Shown: positions 37,252 through 46,387, counted from the stretch's first letter. The stretch is 64,000 bases of DNA from Burkholderiales bacterium (GCA_016219375.1 JACRNC010000023.1:62001-126000), one strand, 5' to 3'. Program-made: numbers and translations. Notes: generated from the letters alone by a model not told the origin.

Positions 37252-38568
37252 ATGAAGATCCTCATCACCAACGGCCGCCTCGTCGACCCCGCCAGCGGCC
37301 TGGACCGCACGGGCGATCTGGCCCTCGCCTCCGGCCGCATCGTCCACCTGGGCGAGGTGCCGGCCGACTTCACGCCTGACCGGCGCATCGATGCCAGCGG
37401 CTGCGTCGTCGCCCCGGGCCTGGTCGACCTGGCCGCCCGGCTGCGCGAGCCCGGCCATGAGCACGAAGGCATGCTGGAGTCCGAGCTCAATGCCGCGGCC
37501 GCCGGCGGCGTCACCAGCCTGGTCTGCCCGCCGGACACCGACCCGCCGCTGGACGAGCCGGGGCTGGTGGACATGCTCAAGTTCCGCGCCCGCAAGCTCA
37601 GCCTGTGCCGGCTCTTCCCGCTGGGGGCGCTCACGCGCGGCCTCAAGGGCGAGGTGCTGACCGAGATGGCCGAGCTGACCGAGTCCGGCTGCGTGGGCTT
37701 CTCGCAGGCCGATGCGCCTATCGCCGACACGCAGATGCTGCAGCGCGCGCTGCTCTATGCCGCCACCTTCGGCTACACCGTGTGGCTGCGCCCGCTGGAC
37801 CCGTGGCTGGGCAAGGGCGTGGCCGCCAGCGGCCCGGTGGCCACGCGGCTGGGCCTGGCCGGCGTGCCGGTCAGTGCGGAGACCGTGGCCCTGCACACCA
37901 TCTTCGAGCTGATGCAGGCCACGGGCGCGCGCGTGCACCTGTGCCGCCTGTCCAGCGCGGCCGGTGTGGAGCTGGTGCGCCAGGCGAAGGCGCGCGGCCT
38001 GCCGGTCACGGCCGACGTGAGCATCAATTCGCTGCACCTCACCGACGTGGACATCGGCTACTTCAACTCCGCGATGCGCCTGATCCCGCCGCTGCGCCAG
38101 CAGCGCGATCGCGACGCCCTGCGCGCTGGCCTGGCCGACGGCACGCTCGACGCGCTGGTGTCCGACCACACGCCGGTCGACCCGGATGCCAAGGCGCTGC
38201 CCTTCGGCGAGGCCGAGCCCGGCGCCACCGGCCTGGAGCTGCTGCTGAGCCTGGCGCTCAAATGGGGCGAGGATGCTGGCGTGGGCCTGTCGCGCGCCCT
38301 GGCCACCATCACCTGTCAGCCGGTGCGGGTGCTGGGCGAGTCGCTGGGCTCGCTGGCATCCAGCGCCGGCCGCCTGGTGGCCGGCGGCGTGGCCGATGTC
38401 TGCGTGTTCGATGCAGCCGAGCGCTGGGTGGTGCGCCCGGATGCGCTGGCCAGCCAGGGCAAGTCCACGCCGTTTGCCTTCGAGCACCTGGGCACCGAGC
38501 TGCCCGGCCGCGTGCGCTGGACCATCGTGGCCGGCACGGTGGCGCATGAGATGCGGGTGGCGGGCTGA
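37252..38568 (+). CDS. pyrC': PyrC', inactive dihydroorotase-like partner of aspartate carbamoyltransferase
   Basis: A 438-residue protein of the class I dihydroorotase fold, with the usual composite beta-sandwich ends. The metal-binding HxH of active enzymes (PGLIDxHVHLREPG) reads PGLVDLAARLREPG, so both His are lost. Further in, GFSQADAPIADTQML replaces the usual GFSDDG and SDHTPVDPDAK has lost the last His of the DHAPH motif. It should therefore be catalytically dead and structural, holding the PyrB dodecamer, as known for pyrBC' of Pseudomonas. The true dihydroorotase must be elsewhere. Start ATG 37252 follows GAAGAAGG. Confidence 0.9.
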   Translation: MKILITNGRLVDPASGLDRTGDLALASGRIVHLGEVPADFTPDRRIDASGCVVAPGLVDLAARLREPGHEHEGMLESELNAAAAGGVTSLVCPPDTDPPLDEPGLVDMLKFRARKLSLCRLFPLGALTRGLKGEVLTEMAELTESGCVGFSQADAPIADTQMLQRALLYAATFGYTVWLRPLDPWLGKGVAASGPVATRLGLAGVPVSAETVALHTIFELMQATGARVHLCRLSSAAGVELVRQAKARGLPVTADVSINSLHLTDVDIGYFNSAMRLIPPLRQQRDRDALRAGLADGTLDALVSDHTPVDPDAKALPFGEAEPGATGLELLLSLALKWGEDAGVGLSRALATITCQPVRVLGESLGSLASSAGRLVAGGVADVCVFDAAERWVVRPDALASQGKSTPFAFEHLGTELPGRVRWTIVAGTVAHEMRVAG

Positions 38569-38708
38569 GCGCTTGCCTGTCCTTGCGCCGCGCCTGCGGT
38601 TTGGTTTGAGTGTGGACGGCTTGGCTCAATGGGTGTCGATGTGACCGGCCTGGCTCGTGGGGGCGGGCTGCGGGTCGAGCTTGTGGTCGCGTGCAGCGGC
38701 CGGCGCGC

Positions 38709-38945
38709 GCAAAGGCCGGGGCGGGGCCGCGGGGCTTCAAGCGCTTGCCCGGGCTGCGCCCGGGTGCCCTGCGATGCTCGGACGGGCGGCGCGCCGTGGA
38801 ACTCGCTTCGCTCACGCCTGCGGCGTTCGCTGCGCTCTGACATCCACGGCGAGTCAGTCCGACGATGCGCGCTGGCGCGCGCCGCCGCCCGTCCTGCGCT
38901 TCTCGGCTGCGCTCAGGCGCCCCGCGGCCCCGCCCCGGCCTTTGC
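38709..38945 (+). repeat. structured interspersed repeat, copy A
   Basis: A 237-bp element bounded by perfect 27-base complementary arms (38709-38735 and 38919-38945; the arm starts GCAAAGGCCGGGGCGG). Inside are a hairpin CCCGGGC-TGC-GCCCGGG, the pair GCCGTGGA/TCCACGGC closing a domain, and ACGCC-TGC-GGCGT. The central part matches copy B in inverted orientation over about 190 bases. Similar peptide strings in databases come to mind from Burkholderiales, so this is probably one member of a larger genomic family; I do not recognise a named family. Confidence 0.8.
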
Positions 38946-39289
38946 CGGTGAGGCAGTGGTGGCGTGCGAGGGGAAGGTGAGGGCGGTGTGTCGCCACGCC
39001 GAGAGTCCTGATGGCGACGGGGATCGCGCCTGGCTGTGCTGCCGAGCACCGCGGACCGCATCGGGTGACGCGGGTCAGCGCAATGCGACCTCACCACGAC
39101 GCCGTGCAAAGTGGAAGGCAGCAGATGGCCTGGGCGCTTCGGCCCCAGGTCAGTACCCCGACGGATGTCTGAGTCACTCCGAGCGAGAGGCTCAAGGTAC
39201 CCAAGCCCGCGGTGCAGCCACCGCCACCCCTGTCACTTGCTGCACTGAAGCCGCAGCTCACCGTCATCCACCACCGACGCGCCAGCGAG

Positions 39290-39523
39290 GCAGCGGGGGC
39301 CGGGCCGGACGCGCGCCTCTGCGCAGCCGAGAAGCGCAGGGCGGGCGGCGGCGCGCGCCAGCGCGCATCGTTGAACTGACTCGCCGGCGTCTGTCCGAAC
39401 GCAGCGAGCGCCGCAGGCGTGAGCGCAGTGAGTTCGACGGCGCGCCGCCCGACCGAGCATCGCAGGGCACCTTCGCGCAGCGAGGGCAAGCAGTCGAAGC
39501 GCGGCCGGCCCGGCCCCCGCTGC
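39290..39523 (-). repeat. structured interspersed repeat, copy B (inverted)
   Basis: A 234-bp element, reverse-complementary to copy A. Its terminal arms are 19 perfect bases (39290-39308 and 39505-39523, starting GCAGCGGGGGCCGG) and differ in sequence from those of copy A. The centre shares GGTGCCCTGCGATGCTCGG, CACGCCTGCGGCG and GATGCGCGCTGGCGCGCGCC with it. Some sequence outside the arms (GTGCAAAGGC and GTGGTGG words) is also shared. Confidence 0.8.
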
Positions 39524-39716
39524 TTCGCCCACTCCAGCCTTTGCACGCCGCCCAGCCGCAGGCGACCCACCACGCTGCGCCAAACCGCACGCCCCCGAGC
39601 ATCGGCATCGGCATCGGGCCGCCTCGCCATCCCATTGCTCCTGCAACGCAGCCCAGAGTGGACTTCAACCCAAGGCCCCACTGCAGCCGCCTCGGCCCCC
39701 CGCAGCGTCCCACCAC

Positions 39717-40463
39717 ATGACTGCCCCCCGCGTCCCCGCCATCGTCGCCGCCTGGCGTCTGACCCGCGTGGTGCTGCATGTGCTGCATGGCGTGGCCGTC
39801 GCCAGCCGCTTCCCGCGTCTGAACCGCGCCGGCCGCGAGCAGCGCATCGTCTGGTGGTCGCGCAAGCTGCTGCGCCTGCTCGGCATCACGCTGCAGGCGC
39901 AGGGCAGCCCACGCCCGCATGCCTGCCTCTTCGTCGCCAACCACGTCTCGTGGCTGGACATCATCGCCATCAATGCCGTGCAGCCCGCGCGCTTCGTCGC
40001 CAAGTCGGAGATCCGCTCATGGCCGGTGATCGGCGGCCTGGTCACGGCGGCCGGCACGCTCTACATCGAGCGCCAGCGTGCCCGCGACGCCGTGCGGGTG
40101 GTCCACGACATGGCTCAGGCCCTGCGCGACGGTGACGTGGTCGCCGTCTTCCCGGAAGGCACGACCGGCCCGGGCGACAGCGTGCTGCCCTTCCACGCCA
40201 ACCTGCTCCAGGCCGCCATCGCCGTCGACGCACCGGTGCAGCCCATGACGCTGCGCTATGCCGACCCGGCCCATCGCCACAGCCCGGCTGCGGCCTACAT
40301 CGGTGACACCACGCTGATGCAGTCGCTGTGGATGATCGCCCGCGCCCGCGGCCTGACGGTGCACCTGGGCATCCAGCCGCCGCAAGGCAGCAGCCATGCC
40401 GACCGCCGCGCGCTGGCCGCCCACCTGCGCGAGCAGATCGCCGCGGCGCTCCTCAGCCAGTGA
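39717..40463 (+). CDS. PlsC-type 1-acyl-glycerol-3-phosphate acyltransferase
   Basis: A 248-residue inner-membrane-associated acyltransferase. The catalytic HX4D motif is in VANHVSWLDIIAIN, the glycerol-phosphate-binding motif is VFPEGTTGPGDSVLPF, and PVQPMTLRY follows. One hydrophobic N-terminal segment is present. It should transfer an acyl group to lysophosphatidate or a related lipid. Gene order pyrB-pyrC'-plsC is common in Burkholderiales, but here the repeat-bearing gap separates it by 1.15 kb. No Shine-Dalgarno is evident before the ATG. Confidence 0.88.
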   Translation: MTAPRVPAIVAAWRLTRVVLHVLHGVAVASRFPRLNRAGREQRIVWWSRKLLRLLGITLQAQGSPRPHACLFVANHVSWLDIIAINAVQPARFVAKSEIRSWPVIGGLVTAAGTLYIERQRARDAVRVVHDMAQALRDGDVVAVFPEGTTGPGDSVLPFHANLLQAAIAVDAPVQPMTLRYADPAHRHSPAAAYIGDTTLMQSLWMIARARGLTVHLGIQPPQGSSHADRRALAAHLREQIAAALLSQ

Positions 40464-40554
40464 AGGCCAGGCCGTAGCGCCCGCAGGAGGCGACCCGCCC
40501 AACCGACCCTAAGCGCCCCACTTAAGCGACCCGCCCACGCGCCCAGCGGCGCGC

Positions 40555-41619
40555 TCAGCCTTCGCTGAACAGCCCGCCGCTGGCCGCCGGCGGCGCCACC
40601 CCCAGGTGCCGGAAGGCCGCCAGCGTCGCGATGCGCCCGCGCGGCGTGCGCTGCAGATAGCCCTGCTGGATCAGATAGGGCTCGATCACGTCCTCGATCG
40701 TGCCCGCCTCCTCGCCGATGGCCGCCGCCAGGTTGTCCAGCCCCACCGGCCCGCCGTCGAACTTGTGGATCACCGCCTCCAGCAGCGTGCGGTCCATCAC
40801 GTCGAAGCCCAGCGGGTCCACGTCCAGCATGGCCAGCGCCCGGTCGGCCATCTGGCGCGTGATGTGGCCGCTGCCCTTGACCTGCGCATAGTCGCGCACC
40901 CGGCGCAGCAGCCGGTTGGCAATGCGCGGCGTGCCGCGTGAGCGCCGGGCGATCTCCAGTGCACCGTCCTCGTCGATCGGCGCCTCCAGCAGGCCGGCCG
41001 AGCGGCGCACGATGCGCGAGAGTTCCGCGGCCGTGTAGAACTCCAGCCGCGCCACGATGCCGAAGCGGTCGCGCAGCGGGTTGGTCAGCATGCCCGCCCG
41101 CGTGGTGGCGCCCACCAGCGTGAAGGGCTGCAGGTCCAGCTTGATCGAGCGCGCCGCCGGCCCCTCGCCGATCATGATGTCGATCTGGTAGTCCTCCAGC
41201 GCCGGGTAGAGGATCTCCTCCACCACCGGTGACAGGCGGTGGATCTCGTCGATGAAGAGCACATCGTTGCGCTCCAGATTGGTCAGCAGCGCGGCCAGGT
41301 CCTTGGGCTTTTCCAGCACCGGCCCGCTTGTCTGGCGCAGGTTCACGCCGAGCTCGCGGGCGATGATGTGCGACAGCGTCGTCTTGCCCAGCCCCGGCGG
41401 GCCGAAGAGCAGCACATGGTCCAGCGCCTCGGCCCGCTTGCGCGCCGCGCCGATGAAGATCTCCAGCTGCTCGCGCGCCTTCTCCTGGCCCACGTACTCA
41501 TCCAGATCCTTGGGCCGCAGCGCGCGCTCCAGCGCCTCTTCCTGGGGCGTGGCCGTCGCGTTGGACACCACGCGAGCCGCGCCCGGGCGGGGCGCCAAAT
41601 CATCGGTCTGGATGCTCAT
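40555..41619 (-). CDS. ruvB: Holliday-junction branch-migration ATPase RuvB
   Basis: A 354-residue AAA+ motor. [18 protein letters not shown] opens the domain, Walker A is [12 protein letters not shown], Walker B is [12 protein letters not shown], sensor 1 is [20 protein letters not shown], and the winged-helix end carries [14 protein letters not shown] start at ATG 41619 (MSIQTDDLA); a longer frame exists but has no family match. No ruvA or ruvC adjoins it. A -10 box lies six bases before the ATG. Confidence 0.97.
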   Translation of the reverse strand: MSIQTDDLAPRPGAARVVSNATATPQEEALERALRPKDLDEYVGQEKAREQLEIFIGAARKRAEALDHVLLFGPPGLGKTTLSHIIARELGVNLRQTSGPVLEKPKDLAALLTNLERNDVLFIDEIHRLSPVVEEILYPALEDYQIDIMIGEGPAARSIKLDLQPFTLVGATTRAGMLTNPLRDRFGIVARLEFYTAAELSRIVRRSAGLLEAPIDEDGALEIARRSRGTPRIANRLLRRVRDYAQVKGSGHITRQMADRALAMLDVDPLGFDVMDRTLLEAVIHKFDGGPVGLDNLAAAIGEEAGTIEDVIEPYLIQQGYLQRTPRGRIATLAAFRHLGVAPPAASGGLFSEG

Positions 41620-41625
41620 GGCCGG

Positions 41626-41631
41626 ATTATC
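41626..41631 (-). promoter_or_regulatory. -10 box of ruvB
   Basis: GATAAT on the minus strand followed by CCGGCC and the ATG. It matches the close -10 arrangement of dnaE and yqgE and predicts a leaderless message. Confidence 0.45.
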
Positions 41632-41894
41632 CAAGCCGACCCGGCGCGGGCGGCGGCGCCCGTGCCGCCTGGTGGCGATGACGTTTCGATGACGCGTCCG
41701 CACATGCTCGTGCGCAAGCCGCATGATCCTGTTGGCCCACGGCAACGGATCACGCAACTGTCACATTTGCTTCGCCTTCCCTTGCTCCAATGGCGCCACT
41801 TCCGCAACGGAGGTGGCAGTGCGTCGGCGCCGAGGGGTCCTAGCAGAAGCTCGGTGGCCGGCCCCGCTGTCCGTTCAACTCTGGAGATATCCCT

Positions 41895-42956
41895 ATGAAG
41901 AAATCCCTCATCGCGCTGGCTGCCCTTGGCACGCTCGCCGGCGCCGCGCACGCGCAATCCTCCGTCACCATCTACGGCGTGGTCGATGCCTCGCTGGAGA
42001 GCGTCAAGGGCACCGACAGCCTGACCCGCGTCAGCTCCGACAACCTGGCCACCTCGCGCCTGGGCTTCAAGGGCACCGAGGACCTGGGCAGCGGCCTCAA
42101 GGGCAAGTTCGTCCTGGAGCACAACGTCAAGGTCGACGCCGGCACGCAGGGCAACTCCGCCCGCCTGTGGGACCGCGCGGCCTGGATCGGCCTGGAAGGT
42201 GCCTTCGGTGAAGTGCGCCTGGGCCGCCAGGACTCGTCCATCGGCCTGCTGGCTGGCAACACCAACATCCTGGGCGCGCAGGCCTACGACGACTTCAAGA
42301 TCGCCGGCACCTTTGCTGGCGACACCTATCGTCGCGCTGACAACGCCATCACCTATCTGCTGCCCAAGTTCGTCGACGGCCTGACGGCGGAAGTGCAGTA
42401 CAGCACCGCTATTGGTTCTACCCGTGGAATTGCCAGTAGCACCAACCCGACCGTCAACCCCGGCACCGAGACTGCTGACGTTGACACCGGCAAAACTTGG
42501 GGTTTGAACGTTCAGTACGCCAATGGTCCGTTTGGCGTCGGGGGTGGCTACATCAACGCTAAGCGAGACGCCGTCGGAGATCGTGAAGACGAAGGCTGGT
42601 TGGTCTATGCCTCGTATGACTTCGGGGCCGCGAAGCTGACGGGCTATTTCAACCAAGACGAAGATTCCGCAGACGACGACAAGCGCAAGCTTTACGGCAT
42701 CAAGGTCGGCGTGCCGCTGGGCGCCTTCACGCTGCAGGCCGGCGTCTCCAAGGTGGACAACGTCAACTTCGCCAAGGACGCGGAAGCGACGATCTACGCG
42801 CTCAAGGGCGTCTATGCGCTGTCCAAGCGCACGGCGCTCTACGCCCTGGCCACCTACGTGGACAACGACGACGGCTCAGCACTGAACGTCGGCGCGGCCA
42901 CCACGGCCGGCGACAGCGCCCACGGCATCGCCATCGGCGTGCGTCACTCCTTCTAA
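41895..42956 (+). CDS. trimeric porin, Burkholderiales type (first of two)
   Basis: A 353-residue outer-membrane beta-barrel. The signal peptide ends AHA, before QSSVTIYGVVDASLE. SRLGFKGTEDLGSGLKGKFVLE and GEVRLGRQ are porin hallmarks and the protein ends in Phe (GIAIGVRHSF), the barrel-assembly signal. GGAG lies nine bases before the ATG. Third-position use drops to T/A-richer codons between about 42400 and 42690 (residues ~170-265), covering variable loops, while both ends are GC-rich. Substrate unknown. Confidence 0.93.
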   Translation: MKKSLIALAALGTLAGAAHAQSSVTIYGVVDASLESVKGTDSLTRVSSDNLATSRLGFKGTEDLGSGLKGKFVLEHNVKVDAGTQGNSARLWDRAAWIGLEGAFGEVRLGRQDSSIGLLAGNTNILGAQAYDDFKIAGTFAGDTYRRADNAITYLLPKFVDGLTAEVQYSTAIGSTRGIASSTNPTVNPGTETADVDTGKTWGLNVQYANGPFGVGGGYINAKRDAVGDREDEGWLVYASYDFGAAKLTGYFNQDEDSADDDKRKLYGIKVGVPLGAFTLQAGVSKVDNVNFAKDAEATIYALKGVYALSKRTALYALATYVDNDDGSALNVGAATTAGDSAHGIAIGVRHSF

Positions 42957-42976
42957 GGCCGGGCTACCGGCGCTTG

Positions 42977-43007
42977 AAACGGCCGCGCAAGCGGCCGTTT
43001 TCTTTTG
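42977..43007 (+). terminator. rho-independent terminator of the first porin
   Basis: AAACGGCCGC-GCAA-GCGGCCGTTT is a perfect ten-pair stem with a GNRA tetraloop, followed by TCTTTTG. It starts 20 bases after the stop codon. Confidence 0.9.
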
Positions 43008-43152
43008 CACAGCAGGACGTGTGAGCAATTGAAACGGCTGTTTGTCTCCCGCGGACGACAGCGTGCGGGGCAACCCCGATAGGCCGGCTTGCAGGGGGCT
43101 TAAACAATCGCCGCACTCCCCCCTGTAGAGGGGGCGTTCACAAGGAGCATCC

Positions 43153-44520
43153 GTGCAAAAACCGACCCTGATCAAAGCAGTCGCCCTGGCCGTCGCCGCC
43201 CTGGGCGCTGGCGCCGCTTCGGCGCAATCCAGCCTGACCATCTACGGCAACCTGGACGTTGCGTACACCAACGTCAACAAGAAGCAGGGTGACGTCTCGG
43301 GCACCGTGCTGCCGGCCGCCAGCTTCGCTGCCAAATCCACCGTCAGCGGCATCACTTCCAGCGTCTCGTCCGTCAACGCGCTCGGCTTCCGCGGCACGGA
43401 AGATCTGGGCGGCGGCTACAAGGGCAATTTCGTCCTGGAAGGCCAGATGCAGCTCGACACCGGCGCCCAGAGCGGCCAGGACGGCCGCATGTGGGGCCGT
43501 CAGGCCTTCCTGGGCCTGACCACGCCCTACGGTGAAGTGCGCCTGGGCCGTCAGTACGCCCCGATGTTCTACACCTTCGCCGGCACCACGGTCGAAGCCC
43601 TGGGCGGCGCCGACCTGCAGGCCGTGGGTCTCGTGCTGAACAACCTGCAAGTCCGTCAGGACAACCAGGTGAGCTACTGGCTCAAGGCCGGCGGCTTCAC
43701 CGGCGCCGTGTCCTATTCGCCCAACGCCGGCGCGGCCACCCGCATCAGCTCGGCTCGTACGGTCAACGGCAGCATCACGTCCACCTCCGGCCAGATCGTC
43801 GGCGGCGTGTCGGCCGGCACCGAGGACGACACCGAGCGTGGCCGCAGCTATGGCCTGTTCCTGAACTACGGCTTCCCGTTCGGCTTGATGCTGTCCGGCG
43901 CCTACAACCAAAACGACTTTGCGGGCACGCCGATTGGGCCCGCCGCCCAAGCGTTCGACTACTTCCGCGCGGAGAAATACAAGTCTTTTGCGTTGGCTGC
44001 GAAGTACACCGTGCCCAGCACCGGTACCGTTATTAGCGGGCAATGGCATGAGGGGGAGCTTGAAACCAGCGCCGCCGCCGCAGGTACTCTTGCCACCGGT
44101 TTGCCGGCGCCCGCTCCCGCCACGCTGCCCACTGCCGGTGTGAATGTTGGCGATATCAAGACCCGCACATTTTCGCTGGGGGTGAAGCACCCGATCGGCA
44201 ACTTCTCGGTTGGTCTGCAGTTGTCGCGCACGGAGTTCACCAACTTCACCGAAGGCAAGGACACCGCCTTCATGCTGATTGGCGACTACAACTTCTCCAA
44301 GCGCACCCGCCTGTACATCCGCGCCGGCCAAATGAAGGACGACCGCGGCAACGCGACCGCCTTTGGCACCACGGCGGCCGGCAACTTGGCTCTGGCCGGC
44401 GGCCCCTTCCCGCTGCTGACCGGCCTGGGTAACCTGGAAACGCCGTTCTTCAGCGGCGGCGGCGCCCACATCGACGCCAAGACCACGGTCGTGGCCATCG
44501 GTGTGCGTCACCAGTTCTGA
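43153..44520 (+). CDS. trimeric porin, Burkholderiales type (second of two)
   Basis: A 455-residue outer-membrane porin starting at GTG with AAGGAG six bases upstream. The signal peptide ends ASA before QSSLTIYGNLDVAYT. LGFRGTEDLGGGYKGNFVLEG (core GTEDLGGGYKG) and GEVRLGRQYAP match the first porin; the last residue is Phe. It is about 100 residues longer than the first, mostly in loops. Codons in about 43900-44210 are less GC-rich than the rest, as in the first porin. The pair probably arose by duplication; they have separate terminators. Confidence 0.92.
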   Translation: MQKPTLIKAVALAVAALGAGAASAQSSLTIYGNLDVAYTNVNKKQGDVSGTVLPAASFAAKSTVSGITSSVSSVNALGFRGTEDLGGGYKGNFVLEGQMQLDTGAQSGQDGRMWGRQAFLGLTTPYGEVRLGRQYAPMFYTFAGTTVEALGGADLQAVGLVLNNLQVRQDNQVSYWLKAGGFTGAVSYSPNAGAATRISSARTVNGSITSTSGQIVGGVSAGTEDDTERGRSYGLFLNYGFPFGLMLSGAYNQNDFAGTPIGPAAQAFDYFRAEKYKSFALAAKYTVPSTGTVISGQWHEGELETSAAAAGTLATGLPAPAPATLPTAGVNVGDIKTRTFSLGVKHPIGNFSVGLQLSRTEFTNFTEGKDTAFMLIGDYNFSKRTRLYIRAGQMKDDRGNATAFGTTAAGNLALAGGPFPLLTGLGNLETPFFSGGGAHIDAKTTVVAIGVRHQF

Positions 44521-44541
44521 TCGCCTCAAAGCGCATCAGCG

Positions 44542-44570
44542 AAAACCGCCTCCTCGGAGGCGGTTTTTTT
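44542..44570 (+). terminator. rho-independent terminator of the second porin
   Basis: AAAACCGCCTC and GAGGCGGTTTT pair across a short CTCG-type loop and are followed by more T (seven T in all). It starts 21 bases after the stop. Confidence 0.92.
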
Positions 44571-44763
44571 ATGTCCGTTTTCGCGTGCTGCCTGCAGCCG
44601 GTTACTGCCGGGGCGATCGCGATATGGCGTGCTCATCGCGAGCGACCGGCCAGGGGGCGTGGCGGCACTGAAGCGCAGAGCCGCTGCTACGCCGCGTCGG
44701 GCCGTTTTGTGGCCCGTTTGCGCGTTCGCCCGCAGCGGGGCGCAAAACCGCTGAACGCTGCCT

Positions 44764-46035
44764 TCAGCGCGCGAGCTGCTCGCGCGCGAAGAGGTCGGCC
44801 ACCGTCTCGCGCTCACGGACGATCCAGGCCTCTGCGCCGTCCACCATCACCTCGGCCGGCTTGGGCCGGGTGTTGTAGTGGCTGGCCATGCTCATGCCGT
44901 ATGCGCCGGCCGACAGGATGGCCAGCACGTCGCCCGCCTGCACCGCCAGCCGGCGGTCACGGCCCAGCCAGTCGCCCGACTCGCACACCGGGCCGACGAT
45001 GTCCCAGGTGTGTTCAGCCGCGCCCGCGCGCGGCGCGCACGGCACGATGCCCATCACCGCTTCATACAGCGTGGGCCGCAGCAGATCGTTCATCGCCGCA
45101 TCGACGATGCAGAAGTTCTTATGCGCCGACGGCTTGAGGTAGAGCACCTCGGTCAGCAGCACGCCGGCATTGCCCACCAGCGAGCGACCGGGCTCCAGGA
45201 TCAGCTCGCGCTGACCGTGGCCGCGATCGTCCAGGCGCTTGAGCAGCGCGGTAATCAGCGCATCGGCCGCCGGGGGCGCCTCGTCGGTGTAGGTGATGCC
45301 CAGCCCGCCGCCGAAGTCGATGTGGGTCAGGCGGATGCCCTCCGCCTCCACCGCCTCGATCAGGTCCAGCACCTTGTCCAGCGCATCCAGGTAAGGCCCT
45401 GGCTCGGTGATCTGCGAGCCGATGTGGCAGTCGATGCCGTGCACGGCGATGCCCGGCAGCTCCGCGGCGCGGCGGTAGGCGGCCAGCGCCTCCTCGTGCG
45501 CGATGCCGAACTTGTTGTGCGTCAGGCCGGTGGAGATGTAGGGGTGCGTCTTGGCATCCACGTTCGGATTGACACGCAGGCTCACCGGCGCGCGCTTGCC
45601 GTGCGCCTGGGCCACCTCGGACAGCGCCTCCAGCTCGGCCGTGCTCTCCACATTGAAGCAGCGCACGCCCACCTCCAGCGCACGCGCCATCTCGCGCCGC
45701 GTCTTGCCCACGCCGGAGAACACCACCTTGCCCGCATCGCCGCCTGCGGCCAGCACGCGCTCCAGCTCGCCGCCGGAGACGATGTCGAAGCCGCAGCCCG
45801 CGCGGGCGAAGGTCTGCAGCACGCTCAGGTTGGGATTGGCCTTCACGGCATAGCACACCAGGTGACGCCGGCCGGCCAGCGCCCGCTGGTAGGGCGCCAG
45901 GGCGGCCAGCATGGAGCCGCGCGAGTAGACATAGAGCGGCGTGCCGAAACGCTGCGCCAGATCGGCGGCAGGGCAGTCCTCGATATGCAGGGCGCCGTTG
46001 CGGTAGGCGATGTGGGGATGGCCGGGCAGGCTCAT
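44764..46035 (-). CDS. lysA: diaminopimelate decarboxylase
   Basis: A 423-residue PLP enzyme making lysine from meso-diaminopimelate. The PLP-binding Lys is in CYAVKANPNLSVLQ; the glycine loop is DFGGGLGI; CESGDWLGRDR supplies the active-site Cys and Asp. The C-terminal AILSAGAYGMSMASHYNTRP is typical. I start at ATG 46033-46035 (MSLPGHPHIAYRNG); the longer open frame upstream is unrelated. It is downstream of lptM on the same strand, an order conserved in many proteobacteria. Confidence 0.96.
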   Translation of the reverse strand: MSLPGHPHIAYRNGALHIEDCPAADLAQRFGTPLYVYSRGSMLAALAPYQRALAGRRHLVCYAVKANPNLSVLQTFARAGCGFDIVSGGELERVLAAGGDAGKVVFSGVGKTRREMARALEVGVRCFNVESTAELEALSEVAQAHGKRAPVSLRVNPNVDAKTHPYISTGLTHNKFGIAHEEALAAYRRAAELPGIAVHGIDCHIGSQITEPGPYLDALDKVLDLIEAVEAEGIRLTHIDFGGGLGITYTDEAPPAADALITALLKRLDDRGHGQRELILEPGRSLVGNAGVLLTEVLYLKPSAHKNFCIVDAAMNDLLRPTLYEAVMGIVPCAPRAGAAEHTWDIVGPVCESGDWLGRDRRLAVQAGDVLAILSAGAYGMSMASHYNTRPKPAEVMVDGAEAWIVRERETVADLFAREQLAR

Positions 46036-46120
46036 GGTGCGGGCAGGCGCTGGGGCGCGGATGAGGTTGGGGCAGAGGAGGGCGCGGCCTGGGCGGCCCG
46101 GCGCGGGGACAGGCCGTCGC

Positions 46121-46387
46121 TCAGCGTGCGGCCGCAGCGGGGTTGGCAGGGCCGGCATCGCCGCTTGCCGCGGCCGCGGCCGGGGCAGAAGCGGCAGAAA
46201 GGGCGGGGGCCGCTGGAGTGCCCTGCACGGCAGGAGCCGGCCGTGCAGCTGTGGCGGGCCGCGCGGCAGCAGCGGGCGCGCCATGCGGCAGGTAAAGCGG
46301 CCCCTTCTGCCCGCAGCCGGCCAATGAGCCCAGCAGCGCCAGCAGCAGTGCAGCACGCGTGGCGCTGCGCGCGGCCACCTCCCGCAT
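46121..46387 (-). CDS. lptM: LptM (YifL-like) small lipoprotein
   Basis: An 88-residue lipoprotein. The signal peptide ends in the lipobox LAGC (Cys 25) followed by GQKGPLYLP, the signature of LptM, which in E. coli helps oxidise and mature the LPS translocon LptD. The rest is an Ala/Pro-rich tail with no further domain. I start at ATG 46387 (MREVAARS). A longer in-frame ATG at 46510 lies just behind a -10 box, but would bury the signal peptide. The gene lies upstream of lysA, as is usual. Confidence 0.85.
   Translation of the reverse strand: MREVAARSATRAALLLALLGSLAGCGQKGPLYLPHGAPAAAARPATAARPAPAVQGTPAAPALSAASAPAAAAASGDAGPANPAAAAR

Larger units (their letters stand above)
38569..39716. other. 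1.15-kb gene-free stretch holding an inverted repeat pair
   Basis: Several long frames cross this stretch on both strands but all are compositional, with no family similarity, and the same peptide string (SERSERRRRERSEF) appears from both copies of the repeat. The stretch consists of a short spacer, repeat copy A, a unique middle (38946-39289) with no clear features, copy B in inverted orientation and a 190-base run to plsC. No promoter for plsC is evident. Confidence 0.6.

Noticed and set aside
38629-39720. Long open frames across the repeat-bearing gap, on both strands
   Set aside because: They have no family similarity, consist of Arg/Ala/Ser-rich strings, and the same peptide appears from both inverted repeat copies in unrelated context. 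In very GC-rich DNA, stop codons are rare, so open frames of this size are expected.
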